Shown here in pieces: positions 54,030 through 62,998 of a stretch of DNA of 64,000 nt. Positions within the stretch are counted from its first letter, which is position 1, and every line of letters begins with the position of its first letter. The notes beneath the pieces were generated by a model. It made no database searches, was not told the origin of the DNA, and worked only from the letters and a program-made list of their open reading frames with translations. This DNA comes from Trebonia sp963773105. GTDB lineage: Bacteria; Actinomycetota; Actinomycetes; Streptosporangiales; Streptosporangiaceae. A program made the translations under genes and the position numbers. Location: positions 558,001 through 622,000 of the forward strand of contig CAVZAA010000009.1 of the NCBI GenBank assembly GCA_963773105.1. Direction: 5' to 3'.

Positions 54030-54757
54030 CGGGCCCGCGCCCCTTGCCCTTGCGCGCCGAAGAACAGGTCCATCAGACCTGGATGGGCGGCGATCTCGGC
54101 GGCGGTGCCGCTGAGGGCGACCGTCCCCGCCGTCAGCACGGTCGCGTGGGTGGCCACCGAGAGACCGAAGCGGACGTTCTGCTCGACCATCAGGATCGTC
54201 GTGCCCGCGGCGATCATCGCGCGGACGCTGTCGCCGATGATGGCCAGGCTGGCCGGATCGAGGCCGAGCGTGGGCTCGTCGAGCAGCACCACCGTGGGCT
54301 CGAGCATGAGGGCGCGGGCGAACTCGACCATCCGGCGCTGCCCGCCCGACAGCGTGCCCGCGAGGACGCCGGGCCGGGTGGCGAGGATCGGGAAGGTCTC
54401 GGCCAGCGCGTCGTAGCGGCGCTCGAGGTGCCTGCGCCGGTTCCTGATCACGTAGCCGCCCATGAGCACGTTCTGCCGGACGGTCAGCCGGGTGAACAGG
54501 CCGTTCCGCTGCGGGACCTGGGCGACGCCCGCGCGCAGGATCGCGTCGGGGTCTCGCCCGGTCAGGTCGGTACCGCCGATGGTTACCGAGCCCGCGGTTG
54601 GCCGCAGGATCCCGCTCATCGCCTTCAGGACGGTGGACTTGCCCGCCCCGTTCGGCCCGACGATGCAGGTGATGCCGCCGCGATCGACGCTGAGGTCCAC
54701 TCCGCGCAGGATGTCGAGGCCGCCGTAGCCGGCCACCAGGCCCTTGATCTCGATCAT
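54026..54757 (-). CDS. livF: LivF-type ABC ATPase
   Basis: A 243-residue ATPase: Walker A CIVGPNGAGKSTVLKAMSG, VAQVPQRNGLFTRLTVRQNVLMGGY, signature LSGGQRRMVEFARALMLEPTVVLLDEPTLGLDP and LMVEQNVRFGLSVATHATVL. It is the second ATPase of a branched-chain-amino-acid-type (HAAT) importer. Overlaps both neighbours by four bases. Confidence 0.92.
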   Translation of the reverse strand: MIEIKGLVAGYGGLDILRGVDLSVDRGGITCIVGPNGAGKSTVLKAMSGILRPTAGSVTIGGTDLTGRDPDAILRAGVAQVPQRNGLFTRLTVRQNVLMGGYVIRNRRRHLERRYDALAETFPILATRPGVLAGTLSGGQRRMVEFARALMLEPTVVLLDEPTLGLDPASLAIIGDSVRAMIAAGTTILMVEQNVRFGLSVATHATVLTAGTVALSGTAAEIAAHPGLMDLFFGAQGQGARAR

Positions 54758-56593
54758 GACGCTGACTCCGCCGGGCCGCCCGCCGTTACGTGATCCGCCT
54801 TGGCCAGCGCGACCTGATCGCCCAGGTAGGCGTCGACGACGGCCTGGTCCGCGCTGATCTCGGCCACCGTGCCGCTGGCGATGATCTTTCCGTTGGCCAT
54901 GACGTAGACCCGGTCGGAGAGGCTGGCTAGGAAGGCGACGTCATGCTCGACGAGCAGGACGCCGACGCCTTGCGCGCGCAGCCGGCCGATGATGCTACCG
55001 AGCCGCTGCGACAGCGCGGGGCTGATGCCGGCGGCCGGCTCGTCGAGCAGGACCAGCGCCGGGTCAAGCCAGAGCACCTGGGCCAGCTCGATGAGCTTGC
55101 GCTGCCCGTAGCTGAGCGCCGCCGGGCTGGCGTCCGCGTACTCCGCCAGCCCCAGATCGGCCAGGACCTGCGAGGCCCGGGCCCGCTCGGCGGCGGTCAC
55201 CCGGGGCAGGAGCAGTCGCCGCAGTGACAGACGGCGCTCGGCCAGGACCACGTTCTCGACCACGGTGAGGCTGGGGAACAGTCGCGGCAGCTGGTAGGTG
55301 CGGGCCAGTCCCGCGTGCGCGCGGGCCTGGCGGCCGCTGCGCTCGATCCGCCGCCCGGCGAAGGTGAGCTGGCCGGCTGACGCCCGCACGGTGCCGTCGA
55401 TCAGGTTGAACAGGGTGGTCTTGCCCGAGCCGTTCGGCCCGATGAGGCCGGTGACGCTGGCGGGGGCAAGGTCGAGGTGCACGCCGTCGACGGCCTTGAG
55501 CCCGCCGAACGACCTGGCCAGGCCGCGCACCGCGAGCAGGGGCGCGCCGCCGGGACTGCGGGTGGCGCCGGTGCCGACGTTGGCGCCGGTGGCGGTGCGC
55601 GGGGCCGCTGACCTGACACCCCGGGTCCGTTCGGGATCATCATGGTGTTGATCTCGAGACAGGGTGGGCAGCAGGCCGCGGGGCAGGAAGAGCACCACCA
55701 GGCCGAGCAGGCCGCCAAACAACAGCAGCCGGATCGCGCCGGCGTCGGCGCCGCCCAGGCTGGTGCTGGTGAGGTTGGCGAGGGGCTCGATGATGAACGC
55801 GCCCAGGACCGGCCCCCAGAGGGTGCCGCGGCCGCCGAGCAGCGCCGACAGCACGATCAGCATGCTCGTGACGATGTCGAACACGGCCGTGACGTTGAGG
55901 AACGTCACGTAGTAGGCGTAGATGCCGCCCGCGACGCCGAGGAACGTGCCGCCGAGCACGAACGCGATCAGCTTATAGGCGCTGGTCGCCAGGCCAAGGC
56001 CGGCCGCCTTGTCCTCGTCGTCGGCGATGGCGAACAGGCCGAGGCCGAGCTTGCTGCGCCGCACCCAGGCGGAGACGGCGACGGCCGCCACCAGCAGGGC
56101 GAGCAGCGGATAGTAGAACGGCCAGTTCTGGTAGGCCAGCGACCAGGTCGGGAGGGGCAGGGCCAGACCCTGGCTGCCGCCGGTGAGGCCGGACCAGATG
56201 GTCGCGACGATGCCAAGCAGCTGCAGCGCCGCGAACGTGACGATGATGAAGTACATGCCGCGGGTCCGCCGGGTCACCAGGCTCAGCAGCGCCGCCGCGA
56301 CCGCGCACACCAGCCCGCCGACCAGGCAGCCGAGGAACGGCGACACGTTGTCCTTGGCGGCGAGGATGCCGGTGGCGTACGCGCCGAGGCCGACGAAGGC
56401 GCTGTTGCCGAGCGAGATGTACGCCGGCGTAGCCGCCCATGATGTTCCAGCCGGTCGCGCCGATCGCGAGCAGGAACGTGAGGATCAGCATCGTCTGGTA
56501 GTACAGATTGCCGGAAACCAGCGGGAAAACGGCCAGCGCTACTAGGGCGAGGGCGATGAGCGGGCGGCGGATGTTCACGTGACGGATATTCAT
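54754..56593 (-). CDS. Fused LivM permease-LivG ATPase, frameshifted
   Basis: About 610 residues. The N-terminus (ATG 56593: RRPLIALALVALAVFPLVSGN, then TMLILTFLLAIGATGWNIMGGYAG) changes frame at 56419-56430, where one extra base separates it from YISLGNSAFVGLGAYATGILAAKDN. The rest is open from 56346 to 54754. Residues to about 310 are a LivM permease (GLGLATSAYKLIAFVLGGTFLGVAGGIYAYYVTFL). After a Thr/Gly linker comes a LivG ATPase (GLIGPNGSGKTTLFNLIDG; LSYGQRKLIELAQVLWLDPALVLLDEPAAGI; LLVEHDVAFL). Permease-ATPase fusion occurs in some HAAT importers. Four-base overlaps on both sides. Confidence 0.85.
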
Positions 56594-57471
56594 GTGGCGG
56601 CGTCCTGTCTGGTCGACAGGGCGAACAGGCCCTGTGGCCTGATGAGGAGCACGAGCAGGATCAGGATGGTGGGGACCGCTTCCGCCCAGCGGACCGAGAT
56701 GTAGGTCGAGGTGACCGATTCGGCCAGGCCGAGCAGCACCCCGGCCGCGAACGCGCCGGTCACGCTGCCGAGGCCGCCGAGGATGACCACGCTGAGCGTC
56801 AGCCCGATCCAGGTGTCCTGCGAGTCCGGGGTGAACTGGTACAGGAAGCTGAGCGCGGCGCCGCCGAAGGCGGTGGTCGCGGTGGCGATGGCGAAGATCC
56901 AGGTACCGATCTTCCTCGGCTCGACCCCGATGAGCCGGGCGCCTTCCGGGTTCTCGGCGGCGGCGGTGATGGCATGGCCGAGCCAGGTTCTGGTGAGCAT
57001 CGTGCGCAGGGCCAGGGTGACGGCCACCGCCAGCAGGCAGGCGTACAGCTGCGCGCGCGGTACGACGAGGGAGCCGTGTGTGAACGCCTGGTTGAAGTAG
57101 GCCGGGGTGGTCGCCGTCGGGTTCGGGCCCCAGACCAGGGCGATGACGGCCTCCGCGACGAGGGCGACGGCAAAGGTGACGACGATCGTCAGCCCGTGGT
57201 CCAGCCGCTGGACCCGCTCGACGATGAACCGGTAGATGACGACGCCGAGCGCCGCCAGCGGTACAGTCACGACCAGCGAGCCCAGCAGCGGGTCGATGCC
57301 CAGCCGAGACCACAGCGTCCAGCAGAGGTAGGCGGACAGAATCAGGAACGCGCCTTGGGCCAGGTTGACGATCTTCATGACCCCGAAGGTCAGCGTCAGG
57401 CCGGTCGCCATCAGCGCGTATACGCCGCCGGTGAGGACGCCAAAGATCACCGCCTGGAGCAGCTCGGTCAT
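56590..57471 (-). CDS. livH: LivH-type ABC permease
   Basis: A 293-residue membrane protein: TELLQAVIFGVLTGGVYALMATGLTLTFGVMKIVNLAQGAFLILSAYL is the LivH start; TWLGHAITAAAENPEGARLIGVEPRKIGTWIFAIATATTAFGGAAL contains the EAA-like loop that contacts the ATPase, and VILGGLGSVTGAFAAGVLLGLAE follows. ATG 57471 overlaps the binding-protein stop; an upstream start at 57606 would read antisense-like Arg-rich sequence. Confidence 0.92.
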   Translation of the reverse strand: MTELLQAVIFGVLTGGVYALMATGLTLTFGVMKIVNLAQGAFLILSAYLCWTLWSRLGIDPLLGSLVVTVPLAALGVVIYRFIVERVQRLDHGLTIVVTFAVALVAEAVIALVWGPNPTATTPAYFNQAFTHGSLVVPRAQLYACLLAVAVTLALRTMLTRTWLGHAITAAAENPEGARLIGVEPRKIGTWIFAIATATTAFGGAALSFLYQFTPDSQDTWIGLTLSVVILGGLGSVTGAFAAGVLLGLAESVTSTYISVRWAEAVPTILILLVLLIRPQGLFALSTRQDAAT

Positions 57472-58736
57472 CCGTTGCCCCACGCGGACTTGGTCAGCAG
57501 GACGGTCTTGCTGGTGGCGGCCGAGGCCGGGGCGACCACCTGCAGGGTGCCGTGCTGCCACTGGGACAGCAGCAGAGTGCCTTCCGGGTCGCCGGACTTG
57601 TCCCACTTCAACGGGCCGACGATCGTGCTCACGGTGTGGGCGTGGAGCCAGCTGGCGAGGGCGCTCTGGTTGAGGCTCCCGACGGCCTTGACCGCCGCCG
57701 CGAGGACCTGGCCGGCCGTGTAGGAGTTGGCGGCGTCCTCGGTCGGGGGCGCGCCGAACATCTTCGTGTACGCCTTAACGAACTCGGCGTTGCCCGGGTA
57801 GCCGGCGGTTGCGCTCCAGGACTGCGCGGTGAAGACGCCGTCGGCGTTGGCGGCGCCGCCGATGGCGCTCGGGTAGGCCTCGTCGGTCGGCGCATTGGTC
57901 TGGAACAGGATCTTCGGGTTGTAGTCGAGCTTCTGCAGCGACCGGACGAACTGGGCGCCGTCGTCGGCGACCGCGCCCTGGACGATCAGCTGCGGCCGCG
58001 CGTGGGCGATGGCGGAGGCGATGGAGTCGAAGTTCGTGGTGCTGGGGTCGTAGACCTGGTAGTAGACGGTCTTGACGCCAAGCGCCTTCAGCTTGGCCGC
58101 GAACACCGCCACGGCCGGGCTGGCGCTCGGGTCGTCCTGGGTGACGTACGCGGCGGTGGCCGGGCGTGAGCCGGCCGGCAGGCTCGCGATCCAGCTCACG
58201 AACTGGTCCGGCAGGCTGGTGGTGGTGCCCGGCTGGGCGAAGAACAGATCGGTGAAGCCGCGGGTGAACAGGGTGGCGGCGCCGCCCGACGGCTCCACGT
58301 AGAGCATGCCCTGCCGCGCCGCGATCGCCGAGGCGGGGGCGTTGAGCAGGCTGGAGAAGGTGCCGAGGAGCAGGTCGACGTGATCGGCGCTGATCAGCCG
58401 GGTGTAGTCGGTGGCGGTCTGGCTGGGGTCGAAGCCGTCGTCGAGCATGTCCAGCTTGACCTGGCGGCCGAGCAGGCCGCCGGCCGCGTTGACCTGGCTG
58501 GCCCAGAGCTCGTAGCCCTGATAGCCGGACTTGGAGACGTCGGCCACCGGGCCAGTCATCGGCAGCGACATGCCGATCGTGATCGGGCCCGATGAGGCCG
58601 ATCCGGCCGCCGATCCGGCGGGTGCGGCGGAACCGCAGGCCGCCACCGTGGTAACGGCGAGCGCTGTTGCGGCGGCGAGCACTGTGGTTGCGAGGATGCT
58701 GGACCTGAGCTGGCGGGGACGTCTTTGTCTGTTCAT
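57468..58736 (-). CDS. ABC substrate-binding lipoprotein (LivK-type)
   Basis: A 422-residue periplasmic-binding-type lipoprotein: signal LRSSILATTVLAAATALAVTTVAAC (lipobox VAAC), then GPITIGMSLPMTGPVADVSKSGYQGYELWASQVNAAGGLLGRQVKLDMLDDG, typical of Leu/Ile/Val-binding and aromatic-acid-binding HAAT proteins. It sets the specificity of the importer; the ligand cannot be read from sequence. ATG 58736 is preferred; longer versions add a hydrophilic N-terminus before the signal. Confidence 0.92.
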   Translation of the reverse strand: MNRQRRPRQLRSSILATTVLAAATALAVTTVAACGSAAPAGSAAGSASSGPITIGMSLPMTGPVADVSKSGYQGYELWASQVNAAGGLLGRQVKLDMLDDGFDPSQTATDYTRLISADHVDLLLGTFSSLLNAPASAIAARQGMLYVEPSGGAATLFTRGFTDLFFAQPGTTTSLPDQFVSWIASLPAGSRPATAAYVTQDDPSASPAVAVFAAKLKALGVKTVYYQVYDPSTTNFDSIASAIAHARPQLIVQGAVADDGAQFVRSLQKLDYNPKILFQTNAPTDEAYPSAIGGAANADGVFTAQSWSATAGYPGNAEFVKAYTKMFGAPPTEDAANSYTAGQVLAAAVKAVGSLNQSALASWLHAHTVSTIVGPLKWDKSGDPEGTLLLSQWQHGTLQVVAPASAATSKTVLLTKSAWGNG

Positions 58737-58779
58737 GACTGCCTTCTTGCCGGGTGCCGGGTTGGTTGAATGCGCTGCC

Positions 58780-60000
58780 TTAGTGGGTGATGGGCGGATA
58801 CGGTTCGCCGTCGAGCCCGGGGACGCTGACGGCGGACGGGTCGTTGGCATGAGCGACGAGCTCGCTGCTTGCGAAGTCGGTGACGGCGCCCGACAGCAGC
58901 TGCGCGGGGTCTTCCATCACCACCCGCAGCCGCGTGACGAGGGCGAACCAGTCGCCCGGACCCTGCAGGGCCGGCTTGGCGGTCACGCTGGCGGTGCCGG
59001 GGCCGATGGTGGCCGGCCCGGCCGACGGGGCGGCGAAGCGCGGGTAGCCCGCGAACATGCCGCCCGCGAGCTCGGAGGTGGCGCGCAGCCCGGCCCACAG
59101 CCGGCGGTAGCCGGCCTCGAGGGCCTGAGCCGCGCGGGCCTGGGCGGCGGAGCCGTCGCGGTCGGCCGGGTCGCACGGCGGGAAGACGGGGGCGTGCGGT
59201 GCGATGAACACCCGCTCGGCGGCCAGCCGACCCCTGGAGACGGCGCGGACGACGCCGGCGATGCTGTGCGACTCCAGGGTGACGCCGGCCGTCGGCCGCC
59301 CGGCCTGGCCCGCGAAGATCACCATCGCCCGGTCCCAGTCGACCCCTACCGCGTCGAGCCAGCTGATCAGCCGGTGCGCGATGTCCATCCCGGTGAGATA
59401 GAACGTCGCGATCATGACCCGGTTGAACGGGACCGGCAGATCGGCGTGGGCGGCCGGGCCTTCGAGGTGGTCGCGGCGGACCGTGGTCATCGTGAGGTAG
59501 CCGGGGTCGTCGAGGACCCGCTGCAGGAACCGCTCGGTTAGCTGGCAGGAGTAGTCGACCATCGCGGCGATGCGCTGCTCGCGGCCCGCGAACGCCCGGA
59601 CCGCGATCTGGTCGCGCCACAGGCGGGTGGAATTGGCCGCGCGAGCCTGCTTGGCCGCGTCGAGCAGCCGCGCCGCGTCGGCCTGCCAGCCGGCCTCCTC
59701 CCCGTCGTGGCCAGCCAGCTCGCGCAGCCGCGCGAGGGTGGCGAGCGCGGGGCCGAGGTGCGATATCGCCGCCAGTTCCTTGAAGCCCCGGCTGGTGAGC
59801 CGGTAGGGCTCGATGACCGGGGCGGCGCCGCCGCCGGGGTAGAGCGCCAGGTCGGTGCCGGTGACGACGAGCAGCGGGTCACGCTCCGCCAGCGCGGCGG
59901 TTGCGTCCGCTAGGTGAGCGCCGATGCTGTCCTGGGCCGCCGTGTAGGTGGTGAACAGGTCGACCAGCTCGGGGCTCTCAAAGCCGGTCGGGGGCATCAT
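58780..60000 (-). CDS. Unrecognised 406-residue cytoplasmic protein
   Basis: I do not recognise the family. The N-terminal third (SIGAHLADATAALAERDPLLVVTGTDLALYPGG) resembles an aminopeptidase-like or Xaa-Pro creatinase-type N-domain in rhythm only. The centre has MTTVRRDHLEGPAAHADLPVPFNRVMIATFYLTGMDIAHRL and VIFAGQAGRPTAGVTLESHSIAGVV, the C-terminal part VFIAPHAPVFPPCDPADRDG. It is neither membrane-bound nor exported. It lies between the EAR propeller gene (four-base overlap) and the binding-protein gene (43-base gap), so it is likely an enzyme of the same pathway. Confidence 0.75.
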   Translation of the reverse strand: MMPPTGFESPELVDLFTTYTAAQDSIGAHLADATAALAERDPLLVVTGTDLALYPGGGAAPVIEPYRLTSRGFKELAAISHLGPALATLARLRELAGHDGEEAGWQADAARLLDAAKQARAANSTRLWRDQIAVRAFAGREQRIAAMVDYSCQLTERFLQRVLDDPGYLTMTTVRRDHLEGPAAHADLPVPFNRVMIATFYLTGMDIAHRLISWLDAVGVDWDRAMVIFAGQAGRPTAGVTLESHSIAGVVRAVSRGRLAAERVFIAPHAPVFPPCDPADRDGSAAQARAAQALEAGYRRLWAGLRATSELAGGMFAGYPRFAAPSAGPATIGPGTASVTAKPALQGPGDWFALVTRLRVVMEDPAQLLSGAVTDFASSELVAHANDPSAVSVPGLDGEPYPPITH

Positions 60001-61130
60001 CGGCCTCCCGCGCTGAGCCGGTAGCGCACTGTCTCGGCGGCGAAGCGCAGCTCTGGGGTCAGTGAATTGGTCACGATGAGCTCGACCGATTCGGCCCTGT
60101 CGTTGCCGTTGCCGTTGCCGCCGCCCACGACCGTGACGTCAGTGCCGCCGCAGGTCGGGAAGGTGGCGACCTCGCGCAGGGCGCTGCCGTCCCACGCGTA
60201 GACCTGGGAGTCGAGCGCCGGCTGAGGGTTGGCGGGCGTGCCGAGGATGAAGTTGACCCGGATGAGCAGCGTTCGGCCGCCGCAGCGGGTCACCGCCAGT
60301 TCCCTCGCGCCCAGGCCGTCGAGGACCTGTTTCTCCGCGAAGCGGGTGCCGTCCCAGCGCAGCAGCCGGGTCGGGGCGGCGATGCAGGCGACGACCAGGT
60401 AGCTCTCGTCGCCGTCGTCGAAGGTGGCGAACGCGCGGCCGGACGCGGACGCCAGCGTCTGCTGCAGCACCAGGCGGGCGCCGTCCCAGCGGTAGAGCAC
60501 GCTGGGGCCTGCGTGCTCGGCGTGCGCGACGAAGTACTCGCCGCCCGCCGTGAACGCGTGCCAGTTGTAGGCCCACTGGGATGGGATCCGCTGGAATTCC
60601 GCGAACTGCGCGCCGTCCCACTCGTAGACCACCGAGTCCTGGTTGGCCCCCTGGTCCGGCCCGGTCGGTCCGGGCGGGACGACGACCCCCTGGGCCAGCC
60701 CGAGGAAGTGCCTGTCGCCGATCTGCCAGTGCCGCCACTGCTTGGCCGCGAACGTCGGCACTTGCTGGAAGGAGGCGAACCGGTCCGCGCGCCATTCGAA
60801 GATCGTGGACGTGGCCGCGAACTGGTAGGGGCCGGCGCCGGTCCTGATGCTCGCGACCGCCAGGAACGCCCGGTCGCCGATGGTGAAGAACTCGGCGTCC
60901 TCGCCGCCCGGGGCGGGCAGGCTGGCCCAGGGCTCAAGGCGGCCGCCGGCCCGGTTCAGCAGCAGCAGCTCGGTGTCGCTGTCGCCGCCGTTCATCCCCG
61001 GCGATCCGCCGGGGATGTCCTTGGCCAGCTGCGGTACGGCCAACAGCTCGCGGCCTCCCACGCGGACGGGCTCGACGGCTCGCGCGCCGCAGGTGGGAAT
61101 TCGCTGTACCTCGGTGACGGTCACGTGCAT
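59997..61130 (-). CDS. Seven-bladed EAR/EPTP-type beta-propeller protein
   Basis: A 377-residue protein with no signal peptide and seven repeats of about 50 residues: EVQRIPTCGARAVEPVRVGGRELLAV; FFTIGDRAFLAVA; RFASFQQVPTFAAKQWRHWQIGDRHFLGLA; FAEFQRIPSQWAYNWHAFTAGGEYFVAHA; FATFDDGDESYLVVAC; GARELAVTRCGGRTLLIRV; REVATFPTCGGTDVTVVGG. The F-x-x-[FY]Q-x-[IV]P...W...F..G....FL(A)VA signature is that of epilepsy-associated repeats. It is the first gene of the eight-gene operon. ATG 61130 is chosen; the open frame upstream runs antisense to the LysR gene. Confidence 0.75.
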   Translation of the reverse strand: MHVTVTEVQRIPTCGARAVEPVRVGGRELLAVPQLAKDIPGGSPGMNGGDSDTELLLLNRAGGRLEPWASLPAPGGEDAEFFTIGDRAFLAVASIRTGAGPYQFAATSTIFEWRADRFASFQQVPTFAAKQWRHWQIGDRHFLGLAQGVVVPPGPTGPDQGANQDSVVYEWDGAQFAEFQRIPSQWAYNWHAFTAGGEYFVAHAEHAGPSVLYRWDGARLVLQQTLASASGRAFATFDDGDESYLVVACIAAPTRLLRWDGTRFAEKQVLDGLGARELAVTRCGGRTLLIRVNFILGTPANPQPALDSQVYAWDGSALREVATFPTCGGTDVTVVGGGNGNGNDRAESVELIVTNSLTPELRFAAETVRYRLSAGGR

Positions 61131-61164
61131 TGCATCACTACAGCAACCGGGTTGGGGCCAAGCA

Positions 61165-61181
61165 AGTAATCTGGAGTTACT
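61165..61181. promoter_or_regulatory. LysR-type operator in divergent promoter
   Basis: AGTAA-N7-TTACT (61165-61181) is a 5-7-5 dyad containing the T-N11-A core of LysR binding sites. It lies midway between the LysR start (61219) and the first operon gene (61130). Confidence 0.6.
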
Positions 61182-61218
61182 ATCAACGACATGCAGCGTT
61201 AATGGATGTGACGTTTCG

Positions 61219-62145
61219 GTGCTGGACGTGCGCAAGCTGATCATGCTCGAGGCGGTCATGGCCGAGGGGTCCATTGCCGCCGCCGCCCGGCGGCTGCAGT
61301 ACACCCGGTCGGCCGTTTCCCAGCAGATATCCGCGCTTGAGGCGGAGGCGGGCACCCCGCTGGTGGACCGGGCGGGCAACCACATCACGCTCACCCCGGC
61401 CGGCCGCGCGCTGGTGGAGCACGCCGAGCGGATCCTGGTGGAGCTGCGGTCGGCCGAGGCCGCGCTGGCCGGCGCGGGGACCCAGATCACCGGGCTGCTG
61501 CGGGTCGGCATCCCGTTCCGCGAGGGCCCGCACATCATGAGCCGCGCGCTGACGGAGGTGCGCAGGCGCTTCCCCGACATGGAGATCCGGCTGGCCGCTG
61601 TCAGCGACGAGGAGGGACCCGAGGCGGTCCACCGCGACCAGCTCGACCTGGCCATCGTGTCGCGCTATGGCAACGCGCGGGAGACGGCCAGAACCGGGCT
61701 ACGCGAGTGGACCCTGGGACACGACCCGCTCCGGCTGTGCGTTCCCCCGGACCACCCGCTGGCCGAGGCGGCCAGCTGCACGATGACCCAGCTGGCGGGC
61801 GAACCGTGGGTCATGTGCCCCGACACCTCGCTCGGCCGCCTCGTCCGCAGCATGTGCATCGCGGCGGGCTTCCAGCCCCGGGTGGGCGCGACGGTGCACG
61901 ACGTCGGCACCGCCATCAGCCTGGTCGGCATCGGGTGGGGCATTACGATCGCGCCCGAGCTCACCCCCGCCGGTACGCCGGCGCGGGTCATCCGGCTGCC
62001 GATCGCGGGGATCGACACGATCAGGTACAGCGTCCTCATTGCCCGCGACGGCGAGCACCTATCGCCGCGAATGGCCGCGGCAATCTCCGCCGTCCGCTCG
62101 GTCAGCGCCGAACTGCGCGCGGCTGCCGGTGGCGGCGGTCACTAG
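61219..62145 (+). CDS. LysR-family regulator of the eight-gene operon
   Basis: About 308 residues: VLDVRKLIMLEAVMAEGSIAAAARRLQYTRSAVSQQISALEAEAG is the winged helix and GLLRVGIPFREGPHIMSRALTEVRRRFP opens the effector domain. GTG 61219 starts the canonical fold; upstream in-frame codons are antisense to the propeller gene. It faces the operon across a LysR-type dyad, so it is the probable ligand-responsive activator of the pathway. Confidence 0.9.
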   Translation: MLDVRKLIMLEAVMAEGSIAAAARRLQYTRSAVSQQISALEAEAGTPLVDRAGNHITLTPAGRALVEHAERILVELRSAEAALAGAGTQITGLLRVGIPFREGPHIMSRALTEVRRRFPDMEIRLAAVSDEEGPEAVHRDQLDLAIVSRYGNARETARTGLREWTLGHDPLRLCVPPDHPLAEAASCTMTQLAGEPWVMCPDTSLGRLVRSMCIAAGFQPRVGATVHDVGTAISLVGIGWGITIAPELTPAGTPARVIRLPIAGIDTIRYSVLIARDGEHLSPRMAAAISAVRSVSAELRAAAGGGGH

Positions 62146-62398
62146 CGGCGGTCGGCAACTCGGCTAACGGCGGCACCGGCACCTCGCGCCCGCGCTCGAA
62201 GCGGCGGATGATCCGGGTATTTCCCACCCCGAGAACGGCCAGTACCTGGGGCGCGCCGCTGTGGCTGCGGAAGCGGGCCTCTTCGAGTGCCTCTGTCAGT
62301 CCGCGCAGCGTGTAGGGGTAGAGCTGGTCTACCTTGCCGCCCTTGCCGTCGGCCGCCTCGGCGTCGCGGACGAGATACCCCTTACCGGCCTCGGCCAT
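62102..62398 (-). CDS. Small conserved protein of unknown function
   Basis: A 98-residue protein: MAEAGKGYLVRDAEAADGKGGKVDQLYPYTLRGLTEALEEARFRSHSGAPQVLAVLGVGNTRIIRRFERGREVP. It contains a GKGYLVRD start and a helix-rich middle, with no recognised domain. ATG 62398 has GGGGAGG upstream. It overlaps the LysR 3' end by 44 bases, convergently. Probably independently expressed. Confidence 0.65.
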   Translation of the reverse strand: MAEAGKGYLVRDAEAADGKGGKVDQLYPYTLRGLTEALEEARFRSHSGAPQVLAVLGVGNTRIIRRFERGREVPVPPLAELPTAASDRRHRQPRAVRR

Positions 62399-62616
62399 GG
62401 TGCTTGCCTCCCCGTGCAGCGCAGCACCCGTCCCATGAGTAACGGTAGCAACTGTGCAGCTCAAGAAGCCGTGTCGGGCTGGTGGCCGCGGCGGGCGTCG
62501 CGGTCGAAGATGACCAGGATGTGGCACGGCCGACCCCCGAAGCGACGGAATTGCTCCAGCTGACGCGCAACTCGGACCACAAACGACCTGGTCAGGAAAT
62601 TCGTGGCGGCCGCGGG

Positions 62617-62875
62617 CAGACGGGACGGTGCCGGCCCCTCGCATCGGCACCGACCCGTCGGCGCGGCCATCGAGTCCCGGGAGGTTGGACCGTGGAGGCT
62701 CCGGGTTCGGACAGCGGTTGGTTGGTAGTGAGGCTGACGGCGCCTCGCGTGATCTATGTCGCTCCGCCCTCCCTTGCGTCAGCATCTAGGGTGAAGAGCG
62801 GACGGGCAGACGGGGCGGTGCCGCCACCTCCATCGGCACCGGCTCGTCTGCGCGGCCGCTGAGTCCCGGCATGTC
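62617..62875. repeat. Two copies of a 60-bp hairpin-forming repeat
   Basis: Copies at about 62617-62690 and 62803-62875 share ACGG-N-CGGTGCCG, ATCGGCACCG, CTCGTC/CCCGTC, GCGCGGCC and GAGTCCCGG in the same order. Each copy can fold through CGGTGCCG pairing with CGGCACCG. No protein-coding sense is evident across them. They lie between the small unknown gene and the GntR gene. Confidence 0.6.
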
Positions 62876-62934
62876 CGCACCGCCAGCACCACGCTGCGGC
62901 CTGCTCGAGCACCCCCGTGCCGATTTATCTGTCT

Positions 62935-62958
62935 GCTTGTATGGATAACCATACAAGC
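62935..62958. promoter_or_regulatory. Perfect GntR operator
   Basis: GCTTGTATGG (62935-62944) and CCATACAAGC (62949-62958) are perfect 10-bp arms with a 4-bp centre ATAA, 41 bases before the gntR start. The position implies autoregulation. Confidence 0.8.
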
Positions 62959-62998
62959 ACTCAACGTATACCGGATCTCCGGCCAAGGGAAGGTAGAG

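Noticed and set aside
61131..61655. N-terminal extension of the EAR propeller protein
   Set aside because: It is antisense to the LysR helix-turn-helix region and has no domain; the propeller starts at 61130.
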